Source: an uncultured Lachnospiraceae bacterium (GTDB taxonomy: Bacteria > Bacillota > Clostridia > Lachnospirales > Lachnospiraceae). From it: 13,896 bases of DNA. Both the position numbers and the translations under genes were made by a program. Each line of letters begins with the position of its first letter. Position 1 is the first letter of the stretch. The stretch is taken from positions 1 through 13,896 of the forward strand of contig CATZYB010000050.1 in assembly GCA_958426095.1 (NCBI GenBank), read 5' to 3'. Shown piece by piece: positions 1-5,627 of the stretch. The notes below the pieces were generated by a model. The model was not told where the DNA came from. It saw only the letters and a program-made list of their open reading frames with translations, and ran no database searches.

Positions 1-1
1 A

Positions 2-508
2 GCCGGATATTTCGGCATTGAACCTTCCAGAGCAAAAAAAGGACTGAAAGATTACGAAGGTATTCCGATGCGTCAGCAGATCAATCATTTATCCTGCGGC
101 ATCAAAGTGATCGACGATACCTATAATGCCAGTCCCGCTTCGGTCAAATCCGGTGTGGATGTGCTGATGCAATTGGATAATCCGGGCCGAAAGATTGCGG
201 TGCTCGGCGATATTCTGGAACTGGGGGATGTTTCCTGGCAATGTCATTATGATACCGGGCTTGCCATAGCGGAGGAAAAGATTCATATGGTTGTTACTGT
301 CGGTCAGGAAATGAAAGCCCTGGCAAAGGCGATCATTGATTCGGGAGCAGGTATTGCCGTGTGCAGTTTTGATACGAATGAAGAGGCTATAGGATGGCTT
401 TTGGAGAATGTATCCGGCGGCGACGCGATCCTTGTAAAGGGGTCGCGGGGGATGCACGAAGAGGAGGTTGTCAAGGCGCTCCGGGAGAAATATGCCGTTA
501 GAGTATGA
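2..508 (+). CDS. murF: MurF, UDP-N-acetylmuramoyl-tripeptide--D-Ala-D-Ala ligase, C-terminal part
   Basis: This is the last 168 codons of a gene that begins before the window; the frame is open from base 2 and stops with TGA at 506-508. MurF is a cytoplasmic ATP-dependent ligase that adds D-Ala-D-Ala to the UDP-MurNAc tripeptide, the last soluble step of peptidoglycan precursor synthesis. Visible family signatures are DDTYNASP (about 37-44 of the fragment), the IAVLGDILELG stretch that follows, and KGSRGMHEEEVV near the end, all in the C-terminal domain of Mur ligases. The family is usually about 450 residues, so roughly one third is present; the ATP-binding central domain lies mostly upstream. 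The internal ATG at 68 is not a start, because clear MurF sequence precedes it. No hairpin terminator is visible between its stop and the promoter at 536. The call is firm; MurE or MurC are less likely given the KGSRGM motif. Confidence 0.92.
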   Translation, partial: AGYFGIEPSRAKKGLKDYEGIPMRQQINHLSCGIKVIDDTYNASPASVKSGVDVLMQLDNPGRKIAVLGDILELGDVSWQCHYDTGLAIAEEKIHMVVTVGQEMKALAKAIIDSGAGIAVCSFDTNEEAIGWLLENVSGGDAILVKGSRGMHEEEVVKALREKYAVRV

Positions 509-514
509 AATACA

Positions 515-532
515 TTGTTAAGTCCTAAACTT
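515..532. promoter_or_regulatory. degenerate Rex-like half site upstream of nfnA
   Basis: TTGTTAAGTCCTAAACTT lies just upstream of the -35 of the nfnAB promoter. The left half is a perfect TTGTTAA half site of the clostridial Rex consensus TTGTTAA-N4-TTAACAA, but the right half matches only 4 of 7 positions. An overlapping 5-bp inverted repeat, TAAGT-N5-ACTTA (519-533), is an alternative reading. NfnAB is a plausible target for a NADH/NAD+ sensor, but the site is weak. Confidence 0.25.
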
Positions 533-535
533 ACC

Positions 536-564
536 TTGCATTTCTATGTAAATCGGAGTATAAT
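536..564 (+). promoter_or_regulatory. sigma-A promoter of nfnAB
   Basis: TTGCAT (536-541) and a perfect TATAAT (559-564) are separated by exactly 17 bp. Transcription would start near 571 and give a 5' leader of about 55 nt, ending at AGGAGGGG (614-621) before the nfnA ATG at 626. No terminator or riboswitch fold is apparent in the leader. Confidence 0.75.
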
Positions 565-625
565 CTACACACAAAATCGAGACTTCAATTGGGTAAAGAA
601 TTAAAGATATTCCAGGAGGGGAAAT

Positions 626-1516
626 ATGTTTAAAATACGGGAGGCCAGAAAACTGGCAGAGAAAATCTTCTTTATGGAAGTTGAGGCACCACGAGTTGCT
701 AAGGCTTGCCAGCCGGGAGAATTCGTTATTGTGAGAATGGATGAGAGAGGTGAGCGGATTCCGCTGACTATCTGCGATTATAATAGAGAGGAAGGGACCA
801 TCAGCATTGTTTTCCAGACCGTTGGCGCATCCACGGAACGCATGGCTGGTTTAAAGACGGGAGATGCTTTTGAAGATGTGACCGGACCGCTGGGGAATCC
901 TTCTGAGTTTGTACATGAAGATATCGAAACGCTTCAGTCTAAAAAAATGCTGTTTATTGCCGGCGGCGTTGGTACCGCTCCGGTATATCCACAGGTAAAA
1001 TGGCTCCATGAACACGGGATCAAGGTTGATGTCATTATTGGCGCTAAGACAAAAGACTTATTGATTCTTACGAAAGAGATGGCGGCAGTGTCTGATTACC
1101 TTTATGTGGCTACAGATGACGGTTCTTACGGTTTCAAAGGTCTGGTAACTCAGGTGCTTGAAGATTTGGTAAAGAATCAGCATAAACAGTATGACCACTG
1201 CGTTGTGATCGGTCCAATGATCATGATGAAATTTGCCTGTCTGATGACAAAAAGTCTGGACATTCCGACAACGGTCAGCCTGAATCCGATTATGGTGGAT
1301 GGCACAGGAATGTGCGGCGCCTGCCGTGTGACTGTCGGAGGAAAAGTGAAATTTGCATGTGTTGATGGTCCGGAATTTGACGGACATCTGGTTGATTTTG
1401 ATCAGGCGATGCAGCGTCAGCAGATGTATAAGACAGAAGAGGGCCGCGCGATGCTGAAGGTGACTGAAGGAGATACACATCATGGCGGCTGCGGACAGTG
1501 TGGAGGTGAAGCATAA
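626..1516 (+). CDS. nfnA: NfnA, small subunit of NADH-dependent ferredoxin:NADP+ oxidoreductase
   Basis: The 296-residue protein belongs to the ferredoxin-NADP reductase/PyrK-like FAD/NAD(P)-binding superfamily, often annotated as sulfide dehydrogenase subunit B. With NfnB it forms a soluble flavin-based electron-bifurcating transhydrogenase that couples NADH and reduced ferredoxin oxidation to NADP+ reduction. Seen in order: the FAD-binding RIPLT (44-48) and TVGAST region (65-70), the nucleotide-binding AGGVGTAP (112-119), GPMIMM (196-201), and a [2Fe-2S] loop with D225, C230, C233 and C245. Aspartate stands where PyrK has its first cysteine, which fits the Asp/Cys3 cluster known for NfnA and argues against PyrK. 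The protein ends in a glycine-rich tail with an extra C289-x2-C292 pair. The start is set by AGGAGGGG at 614-621. Its stop overlaps the nfnB ATG by one base (TAATG), indicating translational coupling. Confidence 0.88.
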   Translation: MFKIREARKLAEKIFFMEVEAPRVAKACQPGEFVIVRMDERGERIPLTICDYNREEGTISIVFQTVGASTERMAGLKTGDAFEDVTGPLGNPSEFVHEDIETLQSKKMLFIAGGVGTAPVYPQVKWLHEHGIKVDVIIGAKTKDLLILTKEMAAVSDYLYVATDDGSYGFKGLVTQVLEDLVKNQHKQYDHCVVIGPMIMMKFACLMTKSLDIPTTVSLNPIMVDGTGMCGACRVTVGGKVKFACVDGPEFDGHLVDFDQAMQRQQMYKTEEGRAMLKVTEGDTHHGGCGQCGGEA

Positions 1517-2910
1517 TGGCAGTAAATATGACACGAGTTCCGGTCAGAGAACAGGAGCCGTTGGTACGGGCAAAGAATTTTGAAGAAGTATGTTTGGGAT
1601 ATTCGGAGGAAGAAGCTGTAGCAGAAGCAGAACGCTGCCTTCATTGTGCAAAACCGCTCTGTGTACAGGGCTGTCCGGTATCTATTCATATACCTGAATT
1701 TATTCAGGAAGTAAAAAACAGAGATTTTAAAAAGGCTTATAATATTATCAATGAATCTTCGTCTCTTCCGGCCGTATGCGGACGTGTATGTCCACAGGAA
1801 ACCCAGTGTGAAGGCAAATGTATTCTTGGTAAAAAGGGTGATCCGGTTTCCATCGGAAAGCTTGAGCGTTTCGTGGCAGACTGGGCCAGTGAAAATGGTA
1901 TAGAACCGGCTAAGACAAAGGAGCAGCGTCCGGAACGGGTAGCTGTCATTGGTTCCGGCCCGGCAGGTCTGACCTGTGCAGGCGATCTGGCAAAGCTGGG
2001 CTATCAGGTGAAGATTTTTGAAGCGCTTCATCAGGCCGGCGGTGTGCTTGTCTATGGCATCCCTGAATTTCGTCTGCCGAAGGATAAGGTCGTAGCTCAT
2101 GAAGTGGAAAATGTTAAAAAGCTTGGCGTTGAGATTGAAACCGATGCAGTTGTCGGAAAATCTGTAACAATTGATGAATTGATGGATGAGGAAGGTTTTG
2201 ATGCGGTATTTATTGGTTCCGGCGCCGGACTTCCGAAATTCATGGGTATTCCGGGAGAACAGGCCAACGGCGTATTTTCTGCCAATGAATATTTGACACG
2301 GAATAATTTAATGAAAGCATTCATGAATTACGATACGCCGATTCATGCCGGTAAAAAAGTTGTTGTTGTCGGCGGCGGTAATGTGGCTATGGATGCGGCG
2401 CGTACAGCTCTTCGTCTGGGCGCAGAAACCCATATCGTATATCGCCGAAGCGAAAAAGAACTTCCGGCCAGAGTGGAAGAAGTGCATCATGCAAAAGAAG
2501 AAGGTATCCAGTTCCATCTTTTAAATAATCCGGTAGAGATTCTTGTAGATGATGCCGGCTGGGTGCGGGGGATCCGCTGCATTCGTATGGAACTTGGAGA
2601 ACCGGATGAGTCCGGAAGAAGAAGTCCTGTGGAAATTCCTGGTTCAGAGTATGAGATTGAGGCAGATACCGTGATCATGTCCCTTGGAACATCACCGAAT
2701 CCATTGATTTCTGCCACGACGAAAGGATTGGACACAGACCGCAGAAAATGTATTATTGCCGAGGAAAGCAACGGTGCGACAAGCCGTCCGGGCGTTTTTG
2801 CCGGCGGTGATGCGGTGACAGGAGCAGCAACGGTTATTCTGGCCATGGGCGCCGGAAAGGCCGCAGCAGCGGGAATTCACGAGTATTTACAAAAAAACAA
2901 AAAACATTAA
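1516..2910 (+). CDS. nfnB: NfnB, large subunit of NADH-dependent ferredoxin:NADP+ oxidoreductase (GltD-like)
   Basis: The 464-residue protein resembles the glutamate synthase small subunit (GltD); databases often name it homotetrameric NADPH glutamate synthase, gltA. Paired with an NfnA-type subunit and without a GltB partner, it is best read as the bifurcating subunit of NfnAB. The N-terminal iron-sulfur domain has two cysteine sets, C41-x2-C44-x4-C49-x3-C53 and C88-x3-C92-x5-C98-x3-C102, as expected for two [4Fe-4S] clusters. The FAD dinucleotide fold follows (VIGSGPAG, 144-151) with GGVLVYGIPEFRLPK (175-189). A second dinucleotide fold for NADP(H) is VVGGGNVA (284-291), and a C-terminal FAD-contact segment is GVFAGGDAVTGAATV (426-440). 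Length and motif order match full-length family members, with no truncation. Regulation presumably follows the promoter upstream of nfnA. No hairpin terminator directly follows; the next promoter starts 8 bp after the stop. Confidence 0.9.
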   Translation: MAVNMTRVPVREQEPLVRAKNFEEVCLGYSEEEAVAEAERCLHCAKPLCVQGCPVSIHIPEFIQEVKNRDFKKAYNIINESSSLPAVCGRVCPQETQCEGKCILGKKGDPVSIGKLERFVADWASENGIEPAKTKEQRPERVAVIGSGPAGLTCAGDLAKLGYQVKIFEALHQAGGVLVYGIPEFRLPKDKVVAHEVENVKKLGVEIETDAVVGKSVTIDELMDEEGFDAVFIGSGAGLPKFMGIPGEQANGVFSANEYLTRNNLMKAFMNYDTPIHAGKKVVVVGGGNVAMDAARTALRLGAETHIVYRRSEKELPARVEEVHHAKEEGIQFHLLNNPVEILVDDAGWVRGIRCIRMELGEPDESGRRSPVEIPGSEYEIEADTVIMSLGTSPNPLISATTKGLDTDRRKCIIAEESNGATSRPGVFAGGDAVTGAATVILAMGAGKAAAAGIHEYLQKNKKH

Positions 2911-2918
2911 AAAAACTA

Positions 2919-2947
2919 TTGCAAATTATTGACAAAAGGTATATAAT
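2919..2947 (+). promoter_or_regulatory. sigma-A promoter downstream of nfnB
   Basis: TTGCAA (2919-2924) and a perfect TATAAT (2942-2947) are separated by 17 bp. A TTGACA at 2929-2934 lies only 7 bp from the -10 and cannot pair with it. Predicted transcription start is about 2954, inside the Rex-like palindrome, which is a typical repression geometry. The downstream gene is the HAD phosphatase at 3077. Confidence 0.7.
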
Positions 2948-2953
2948 GTGCTT

Positions 2954-2971
2954 GTGTTAAGAAATTAACAT
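2954..2971. promoter_or_regulatory. probable Rex operator
   Basis: GTGTTAAGAAATTAACAT is a perfect 6-bp inverted repeat (TGTTAA-GAAA-TTAACA, 2955-2970) and matches the clostridial Rex consensus TTGTTAA-N4-TTAACAA at 12 of its 14 defined positions, missing only the two outermost bases. It covers the predicted start point of the 2919-2947 promoter, where a bound repressor would block initiation. Rex is a repressor that leaves DNA when NADH/NAD+ rises. No rex gene is in the window, so the regulator is inferred. Confidence 0.55.
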
Positions 2972-3015
2972 AACATTTAATTTAGCCCTTTGAATCCCAT
3001 AATAATATAACCCTT

Positions 3016-3045
3016 AGAAGCCGTTGTCGTATGATGACGGCTTCT
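3016..3045 (+). terminator. 13-bp hairpin in the leader before the HAD gene; weak terminator or attenuator
   Basis: AGAAGCCGT (3016-3024) pairs perfectly with ACGGCTTCT (3037-3045). With two G-U wobbles and two further pairs the stem reaches 13 bp around a GUAU loop (3029-3032). The following TGCTTTCTG is only moderately T-rich, so termination may be partial. It lies about 60 nt after the predicted start at 2954 and 31 nt before the HAD start codon. It could end read-through from nfnAB, attenuate the HAD gene, or finish a short RNA of about 95 nt. Confidence 0.45.
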
Positions 3046-3076
3046 TGCTTTCTGCACAATGTGAATGGGGGAGACG

Positions 3077-3898
3077 ATGAGAAAAATCAGATTGGTTGCC
3101 ATGGATGTGGACGGCACTTTGATCGGGAAAGATAAAATATTGACGGAGCGGACAAAAGAAGCATTGGCGGCCGCAGCGGCGCGGGGAATCCACCTGGTAG
3201 TGGCCAGCGGACGGGCGATGCAGGCCGTGCCGGAAGAGCTTATTCAGATTCCGGGAATGGAATATGTCATTACGTCGAATGGCAGCAGTGTATTTCGGCT
3301 TTCGGACAGAAAACGCATTTATGGCCGGGATATGACGCCGGAGCAGATTCGGAGAATTTTAAACTTTTATACATGTTTTAACTGCCCGATGGAGGCATTC
3401 ATCTGCGGCATTCCCTATACATCACAAAATTATTTTGATCATCCGGAACATTTTGGCGCAAGTCCTGTGTCGGTGAAATATGTCCGGACAACGCGCCATC
3501 CCGTGCCGGATATGCGTACCTTTGTGAAGGACCATGAGAACGAAATCGAGGGTATTAATTTTATTGCCCATGATATGAAATTAAAGGAAAAGATGCGCCG
3601 GGAACTGGAAACCTTTGAAGGACTATATGTCACCTCTTCCGTTCCCCGTTATATAGAAATCAGCCATGGCAGTGTCTGCAAGCGCAGTGCCCTGGAGTGG
3701 CTCGCGGAGAAACTGGATATTTCGCAGGAGCAGATTGCGGCCTTTGGCGATGGAGAAAACGATCTGGAAATGCTCCAGTACGCCGGATTCGGCGTCGCCA
3801 TGGATAACGCAGTCACGCTTCTTAAGCAGGCCGCCGACTTCATCGCGCCGTCATGCAATGAAGACGGAGTGGCCTGTGTGTTGGATCAGTTCTTTTAA
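3077..3898 (+). CDS. Cof-type HAD-superfamily phosphatase (subfamily IIB)
   Basis: The 273-residue protein is a Cof/YidA-like HAD hydrolase, a Mg2+-dependent cytoplasmic phosphatase that usually acts on small sugar or cofactor phosphates; the substrate cannot be read from sequence. Motif I is D10-V-D12-G-T (nucleophile and acid/base aspartates), motif II is the serine of VVASGR (S45), the motif III lysine is K202 in SVCKRSALEWL, and motif IV is GDGENDLEML (D225, D229). The C2-type cap sits between motifs II and III. The start at 3077 is preferred to the ATG at 3065: GGGGGAG (3067-3073) precedes it, no ribosome binding site precedes 3065, and family members begin this close to the DxD motif. 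It follows a promoter with a Rex-like operator and a leader hairpin, and converges on the methyltransferase with only 6 bp between stop codons. Confidence 0.86.
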   Translation: MRKIRLVAMDVDGTLIGKDKILTERTKEALAAAAARGIHLVVASGRAMQAVPEELIQIPGMEYVITSNGSSVFRLSDRKRIYGRDMTPEQIRRILNFYTCFNCPMEAFICGIPYTSQNYFDHPEHFGASPVSVKYVRTTRHPVPDMRTFVKDHENEIEGINFIAHDMKLKEKMRRELETFEGLYVTSSVPRYIEISHGSVCKRSALEWLAEKLDISQEQIAAFGDGENDLEMLQYAGFGVAMDNAVTLLKQAADFIAPSCNEDGVACVLDQFF

Positions 3899-3904
3899 AA
3901 GAAT

Positions 3905-4540
3905 TTATTCCCTGCTTCCAATAAAATAAAATCCGTTGGATCGATGTCCGTTCATCGTAGTAAAAACCAGATGATCGTATGCTTTCCTATGAAAATCAGA
4001 TAAAAGTGTTTTTATCCAGGATTCTGAGTGATGGCGGAGTACGGCGCCTTCAGGAAGCTCAAATATCCCATAGGCTGGATATTTACTGAGGGCTGCCTCA
4101 TAACGCTTTCGATTTCGTTCGTCATCATTTAGAAGAAAATCATTGATGTATAAAATTCCGCCGGGTCTTAAAACTCTTTTAATTTCTTTCATCAGTTCTA
4201 GTTGCTCGTCATCAGATATAATGCAGGTCAAAACAGCAAAAAGAATGACAGCATCCACACTCTGGTTTTCCATGTCGATGGCTGGCCCGGTTTTAATCCG
4301 CAGGTCAAGTCCGGGGAACAGAGAGTGGCCCCGTGAAATCATACCTTCAGAAAAATCCATCCCAATTAGATTCCGGTATCCCCGTTGGTGAAGTTCATGT
4401 AAAGTTCTTCCATATCCGCAGCCCACATCCAAAATCCGGGACGACGGGTGAACATATTTTTCAAATTGTTCAAACTGAAAAGGCGTCGTAAACTGCTTAG
4501 TCTCAGAAACACTGTTCCAATATTCTTTTGAATTCATCAT
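3905..4540 (-). CDS. class I SAM-dependent methyltransferase
   Basis: The 211-residue protein has the Rossmann-type methyltransferase fold. Visible are motif I LDVGCGYGR (37-45) for S-adenosylmethionine binding, the acidic end of strand 2 in GMDFSEGM (60-67), GPAIDM (85-90), the strand 4 region VDAVILFAVLTCI (95-107) and LRPGGILYIND (124-134). This matches the Methyltransf_11/25 type of small soluble enzyme. Substrate-deciding regions are not recognisable, so a small-molecule or protein target cannot be assigned. The start is supported by AAAAGGAGG on the minus strand (4547-4555), 6 nt from the first of two adjacent ATGs; the second ATG, 3 nt further in, is also possible. It is divergent from the YeiL-like regulator across a 121-bp region, suggesting that regulator may control it. 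Its 3' end nearly abuts the HAD gene. Confidence 0.85.
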   Translation of the reverse strand: MMNSKEYWNSVSETKQFTTPFQFEQFEKYVHPSSRILDVGCGYGRTLHELHQRGYRNLIGMDFSEGMISRGHSLFPGLDLRIKTGPAIDMENQSVDAVILFAVLTCIISDDEQLELMKEIKRVLRPGGILYINDFLLNDDERNRKRYEAALSKYPAYGIFELPEGAVLRHHSESWIKTLLSDFHRKAYDHLVFTTMNGHRSNGFYFIGSRE

Positions 4541-4661
4541 TAATAGCCTCCTTTTGCAAAATTGTTTTAATCATAGAAAATGTAGATTTTGCTGCCTGAA
4601 TTGATTATAATAATAAATTAAAAAAGGAAGTATGAGATTTCTCATAGGATAAGGTACTGCA
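4541..4661. promoter_or_regulatory. divergent control region between methyltransferase and YeiL-like regulator
   Basis: The region is AT-rich. On the plus strand TATAAT at 4606-4611 could serve the regulator gene, but no good -35 lies 16-18 bp upstream. On the minus strand CAGGCA-N17-TATGAT (plus 4570-4598) is a weak candidate for the methyltransferase. Ribosome binding sites are AAAAGGAGG (minus, 4547-4555) and AAGG (plus, 4651-4654). A perfect palindrome at 4631-4646 is listed separately. Confidence 0.4.
4631..4646. promoter_or_regulatory. perfect palindrome, candidate operator in the regulator leader
   Basis: TATGAGATTTCTCATA is a perfect 7+2+7 inverted repeat, 15 bp before the regulator's ATG and just after the predicted start point of the TATAAT at 4606-4611. 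The position fits autorepression. It is not the usual Crp (TGTGA-N6-TCACA) or Fnr (TTGAT-N4-ATCAA) spacing, so its protein partner is unknown. Confidence 0.4.
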
Positions 4662-5333
4662 ATGATTCGATTGGATAAAAAACAGACAAAAGAATATATG
4701 AAGCATTTTCGCCTCCCGGATATTTTTTCTTTTGATATTCGGCCGTATCTGAGCGTCGTTTGTTTTGAAGCGGATGAAATGGTTATGCGTGAGGGAGAAA
4801 AGACGGCCGTCCTGTATTTTTTAACGGAAGGCCGGGCAAAACTCTTTTTGACTCATGAAAATGGGCGAGTTTCTCTGATAAATTTCTTAGATGCGCCCTG
4901 CTTTTTAGGGGAAATGGAACTGTTAGATGGAAACAGAGAAGCCAATGGAGTGAAAGCAATTACCGCTTGCACCTGCTATGCCATCGATACGTCCAGATGC
5001 CGGGGGCAGCTTTTAAATGACAGCACATTCCTGAGATATTTATGCGCTTTTTTGAGTGATAAGGCTACTCAAAACACGAATCATTATTCAAAAAATCAAT
5101 CCTATCCCCTTTCAGCCCGTCTTGCAAAATTTATTCTTGATATGTCTTATAAAGGCTATTATCGGGAACGCCACACCGAGGCCGCAGAGTTTTTAGGCGT
5201 CAGCTACCGGCATTTGCTCTATGTCATGGCGGACTTTGTAAAAAAGGGTATTTTATCAAAATCAGAACAGGGATACCATATAGAAAGTGAAAACGAATTG
5301 AAAAAAGTCAGCGGTATATGGTTTATGAATTGA
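4662..5333 (+). CDS. Crp/Fnr-family transcriptional regulator, YeiL-like
   Basis: The 223-residue protein has an N-terminal cyclic-nucleotide-binding-type beta-roll (about 22-115) and a C-terminal winged-helix DNA-binding domain with HTH region HTEAAEFLGVSYRHLLYVMA (171-190). Length and layout resemble E. coli YeiL (about 219 residues), linked there to stationary-phase and nucleoside-related regulation. In the segment matching the Crp phosphate-binding cassette (GEMELLDGNREANGV, 83-97) the Arg-Ser pair that contacts cAMP is not kept, so cAMP binding is doubtful. Six cysteines (34, 80, 103, 105, 113, 128) leave room for redox or metal sensing, but their spacing is not the classic Fnr N-terminal set. 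The start follows AAGG at 4651-4654. It is divergent from the methyltransferase and may repress itself through the palindrome at 4631-4646. The family is well supported; the YeiL assignment and the effector are inference. Confidence 0.75.
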   Translation: MIRLDKKQTKEYMKHFRLPDIFSFDIRPYLSVVCFEADEMVMREGEKTAVLYFLTEGRAKLFLTHENGRVSLINFLDAPCFLGEMELLDGNREANGVKAITACTCYAIDTSRCRGQLLNDSTFLRYLCAFLSDKATQNTNHYSKNQSYPLSARLAKFILDMSYKGYYRERHTEAAEFLGVSYRHLLYVMADFVKKGILSKSEQGYHIESENELKKVSGIWFMN

Positions 5334-5359
5334 AAAATCCAGCGGCGGCTTTTGATTTT

Positions 5360-5388
5360 TTGAAACAAGTAGAAATGAAAAGTATAAT
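5360..5388 (+). promoter_or_regulatory. sigma-A-like promoter pointing into the yeiL-like/pyrG intergenic region
   Basis: TTGAAA (5360-5365) and a perfect TATAAT (5383-5388) are 17 bp apart. The start would be near 5395. No open frame with a ribosome binding site follows before the terminator at 5483-5577, so the product, if any, would be a non-coding RNA of about 180 nt. AT-rich DNA can give such matches by chance. Confidence 0.45.
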
Positions 5389-5394
5389 GGATAA

Positions 5395-5577
5395 AAATTT
5401 TCCTCAAAATCTTTTCGCCCTCATCAAAAGCGGCGCTTATAAAGGTAAAGAAAGAGATTTTAAAAATCTGTTACAAATACAGAAAAACCGGAATGGATGA
5501 ATCCGGGCGTTTTGCACGTTCAAGCGAAGTGCGTTTGCAAATACGCCCGGAGAATAAAAATCCATTCCGGTTTTTTT
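5395..5577 (+). ncRNA. candidate small RNA from the 5360 promoter to the terminator
   Basis: This rests only on a consensus-like promoter followed, without a credible coding frame, by a strong intrinsic terminator. The 3' part would fold as the stacked hairpin 5483-5575 with a U-tract to 5577. It does not match an RNA family I recognise. The last 95 nt are antisense to the extreme 3' end of the pyrG transcript, which ends at the same hairpin. It may instead be just the 3' UTR of the regulator mRNA. Confidence 0.28.
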
Positions 5578-5627
5578 GTTTTATTTGTTAAGATTTTTAA
5601 TGATTACTGAGCCTTTATAAGCGCCGC
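5430..5627. repeat. long quasi-palindrome: inverted duplication of the pyrG 3' end
   Basis: The arms are 5430-5498 and 5560-5627. Read outward to inward, both contain GCGGCGCTTATAAAGG (16 bp perfect; 5430-5445 against 5612-5627), then TAAAAATCT (5461-5469 against 5591-5599), then a related ACAAATA segment, then AAAAACCGGAATGGAT (16 bp perfect; 5483-5498 against 5560-5575). The right arm includes the last pyrG codons (AALIKAQ and stop). The left arm therefore repeats the pyrG end and its 3' flank in opposite orientation, with diverged stretches between the conserved blocks. The centre holds another palindrome, 5502-5551. Confidence 0.8.
5483..5577. terminator. bidirectional intrinsic terminator with a nested palindrome
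   Basis: The outer stem is 16 bp perfect, AAAAACCGGAATGGAT (5483-5498) with ATCCATTCCGGTTTTT (5560-5575). T-tracts lie on both strands: seven T at 5571-5577 on plus, and five T on minus opposite 5483-5487. Inside is a 9-bp stem TCCGGGCGT/ACGCCCGGA (5502-5510/5543-5551), then TTTGCA/TGCAAA (5511-5516/5536-5541). It would stop both the regulator transcript and the converging pyrG transcript. Intrinsic terminators rarely need such a long nested loop. Confidence 0.85.

Larger units (their letters stand above)
5334..5603. other. 270-bp non-coding region between the convergent regulator and pyrG genes
   Basis: I see no credible gene here. An open frame at 5318-5500 lacks a ribosome binding site and ends inside the terminator stem. 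The region holds a plus-strand promoter (5360-5388), the left arm and centre of a large quasi-palindrome (5430-5627) and a bidirectional terminator (5483-5577). The right arm of the palindrome extends into the last codons of pyrG. Confidence 0.7.

Noticed and set aside
1058..2100. Minus-strand open frames of 158 and 206 codons across nfnA/nfnB
   Set aside because: They oppose two genes with full sets of cofactor motifs, show no recognisable domains and lack ribosome binding sites.
2929..2947. TTGACA paired with TATAAT near 2940
   Set aside because: The spacing is only 7 bp, too short for a sigma-A promoter. TTGCAA at 2919-2924 gives the proper 17 bp.
2948..3076. Riboswitch before the HAD phosphatase
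   Set aside because: Only one hairpin and the Rex-like palindrome are visible. I recognise no conserved aptamer sequence.
5318..5500. 60-codon open frame overlapping the end of the regulator gene
   Set aside because: It has no ribosome binding site at its first or internal ATGs, overlaps the regulator end, contains a promoter-like sequence and runs into the terminator stem. The product resembles nothing I recognise.
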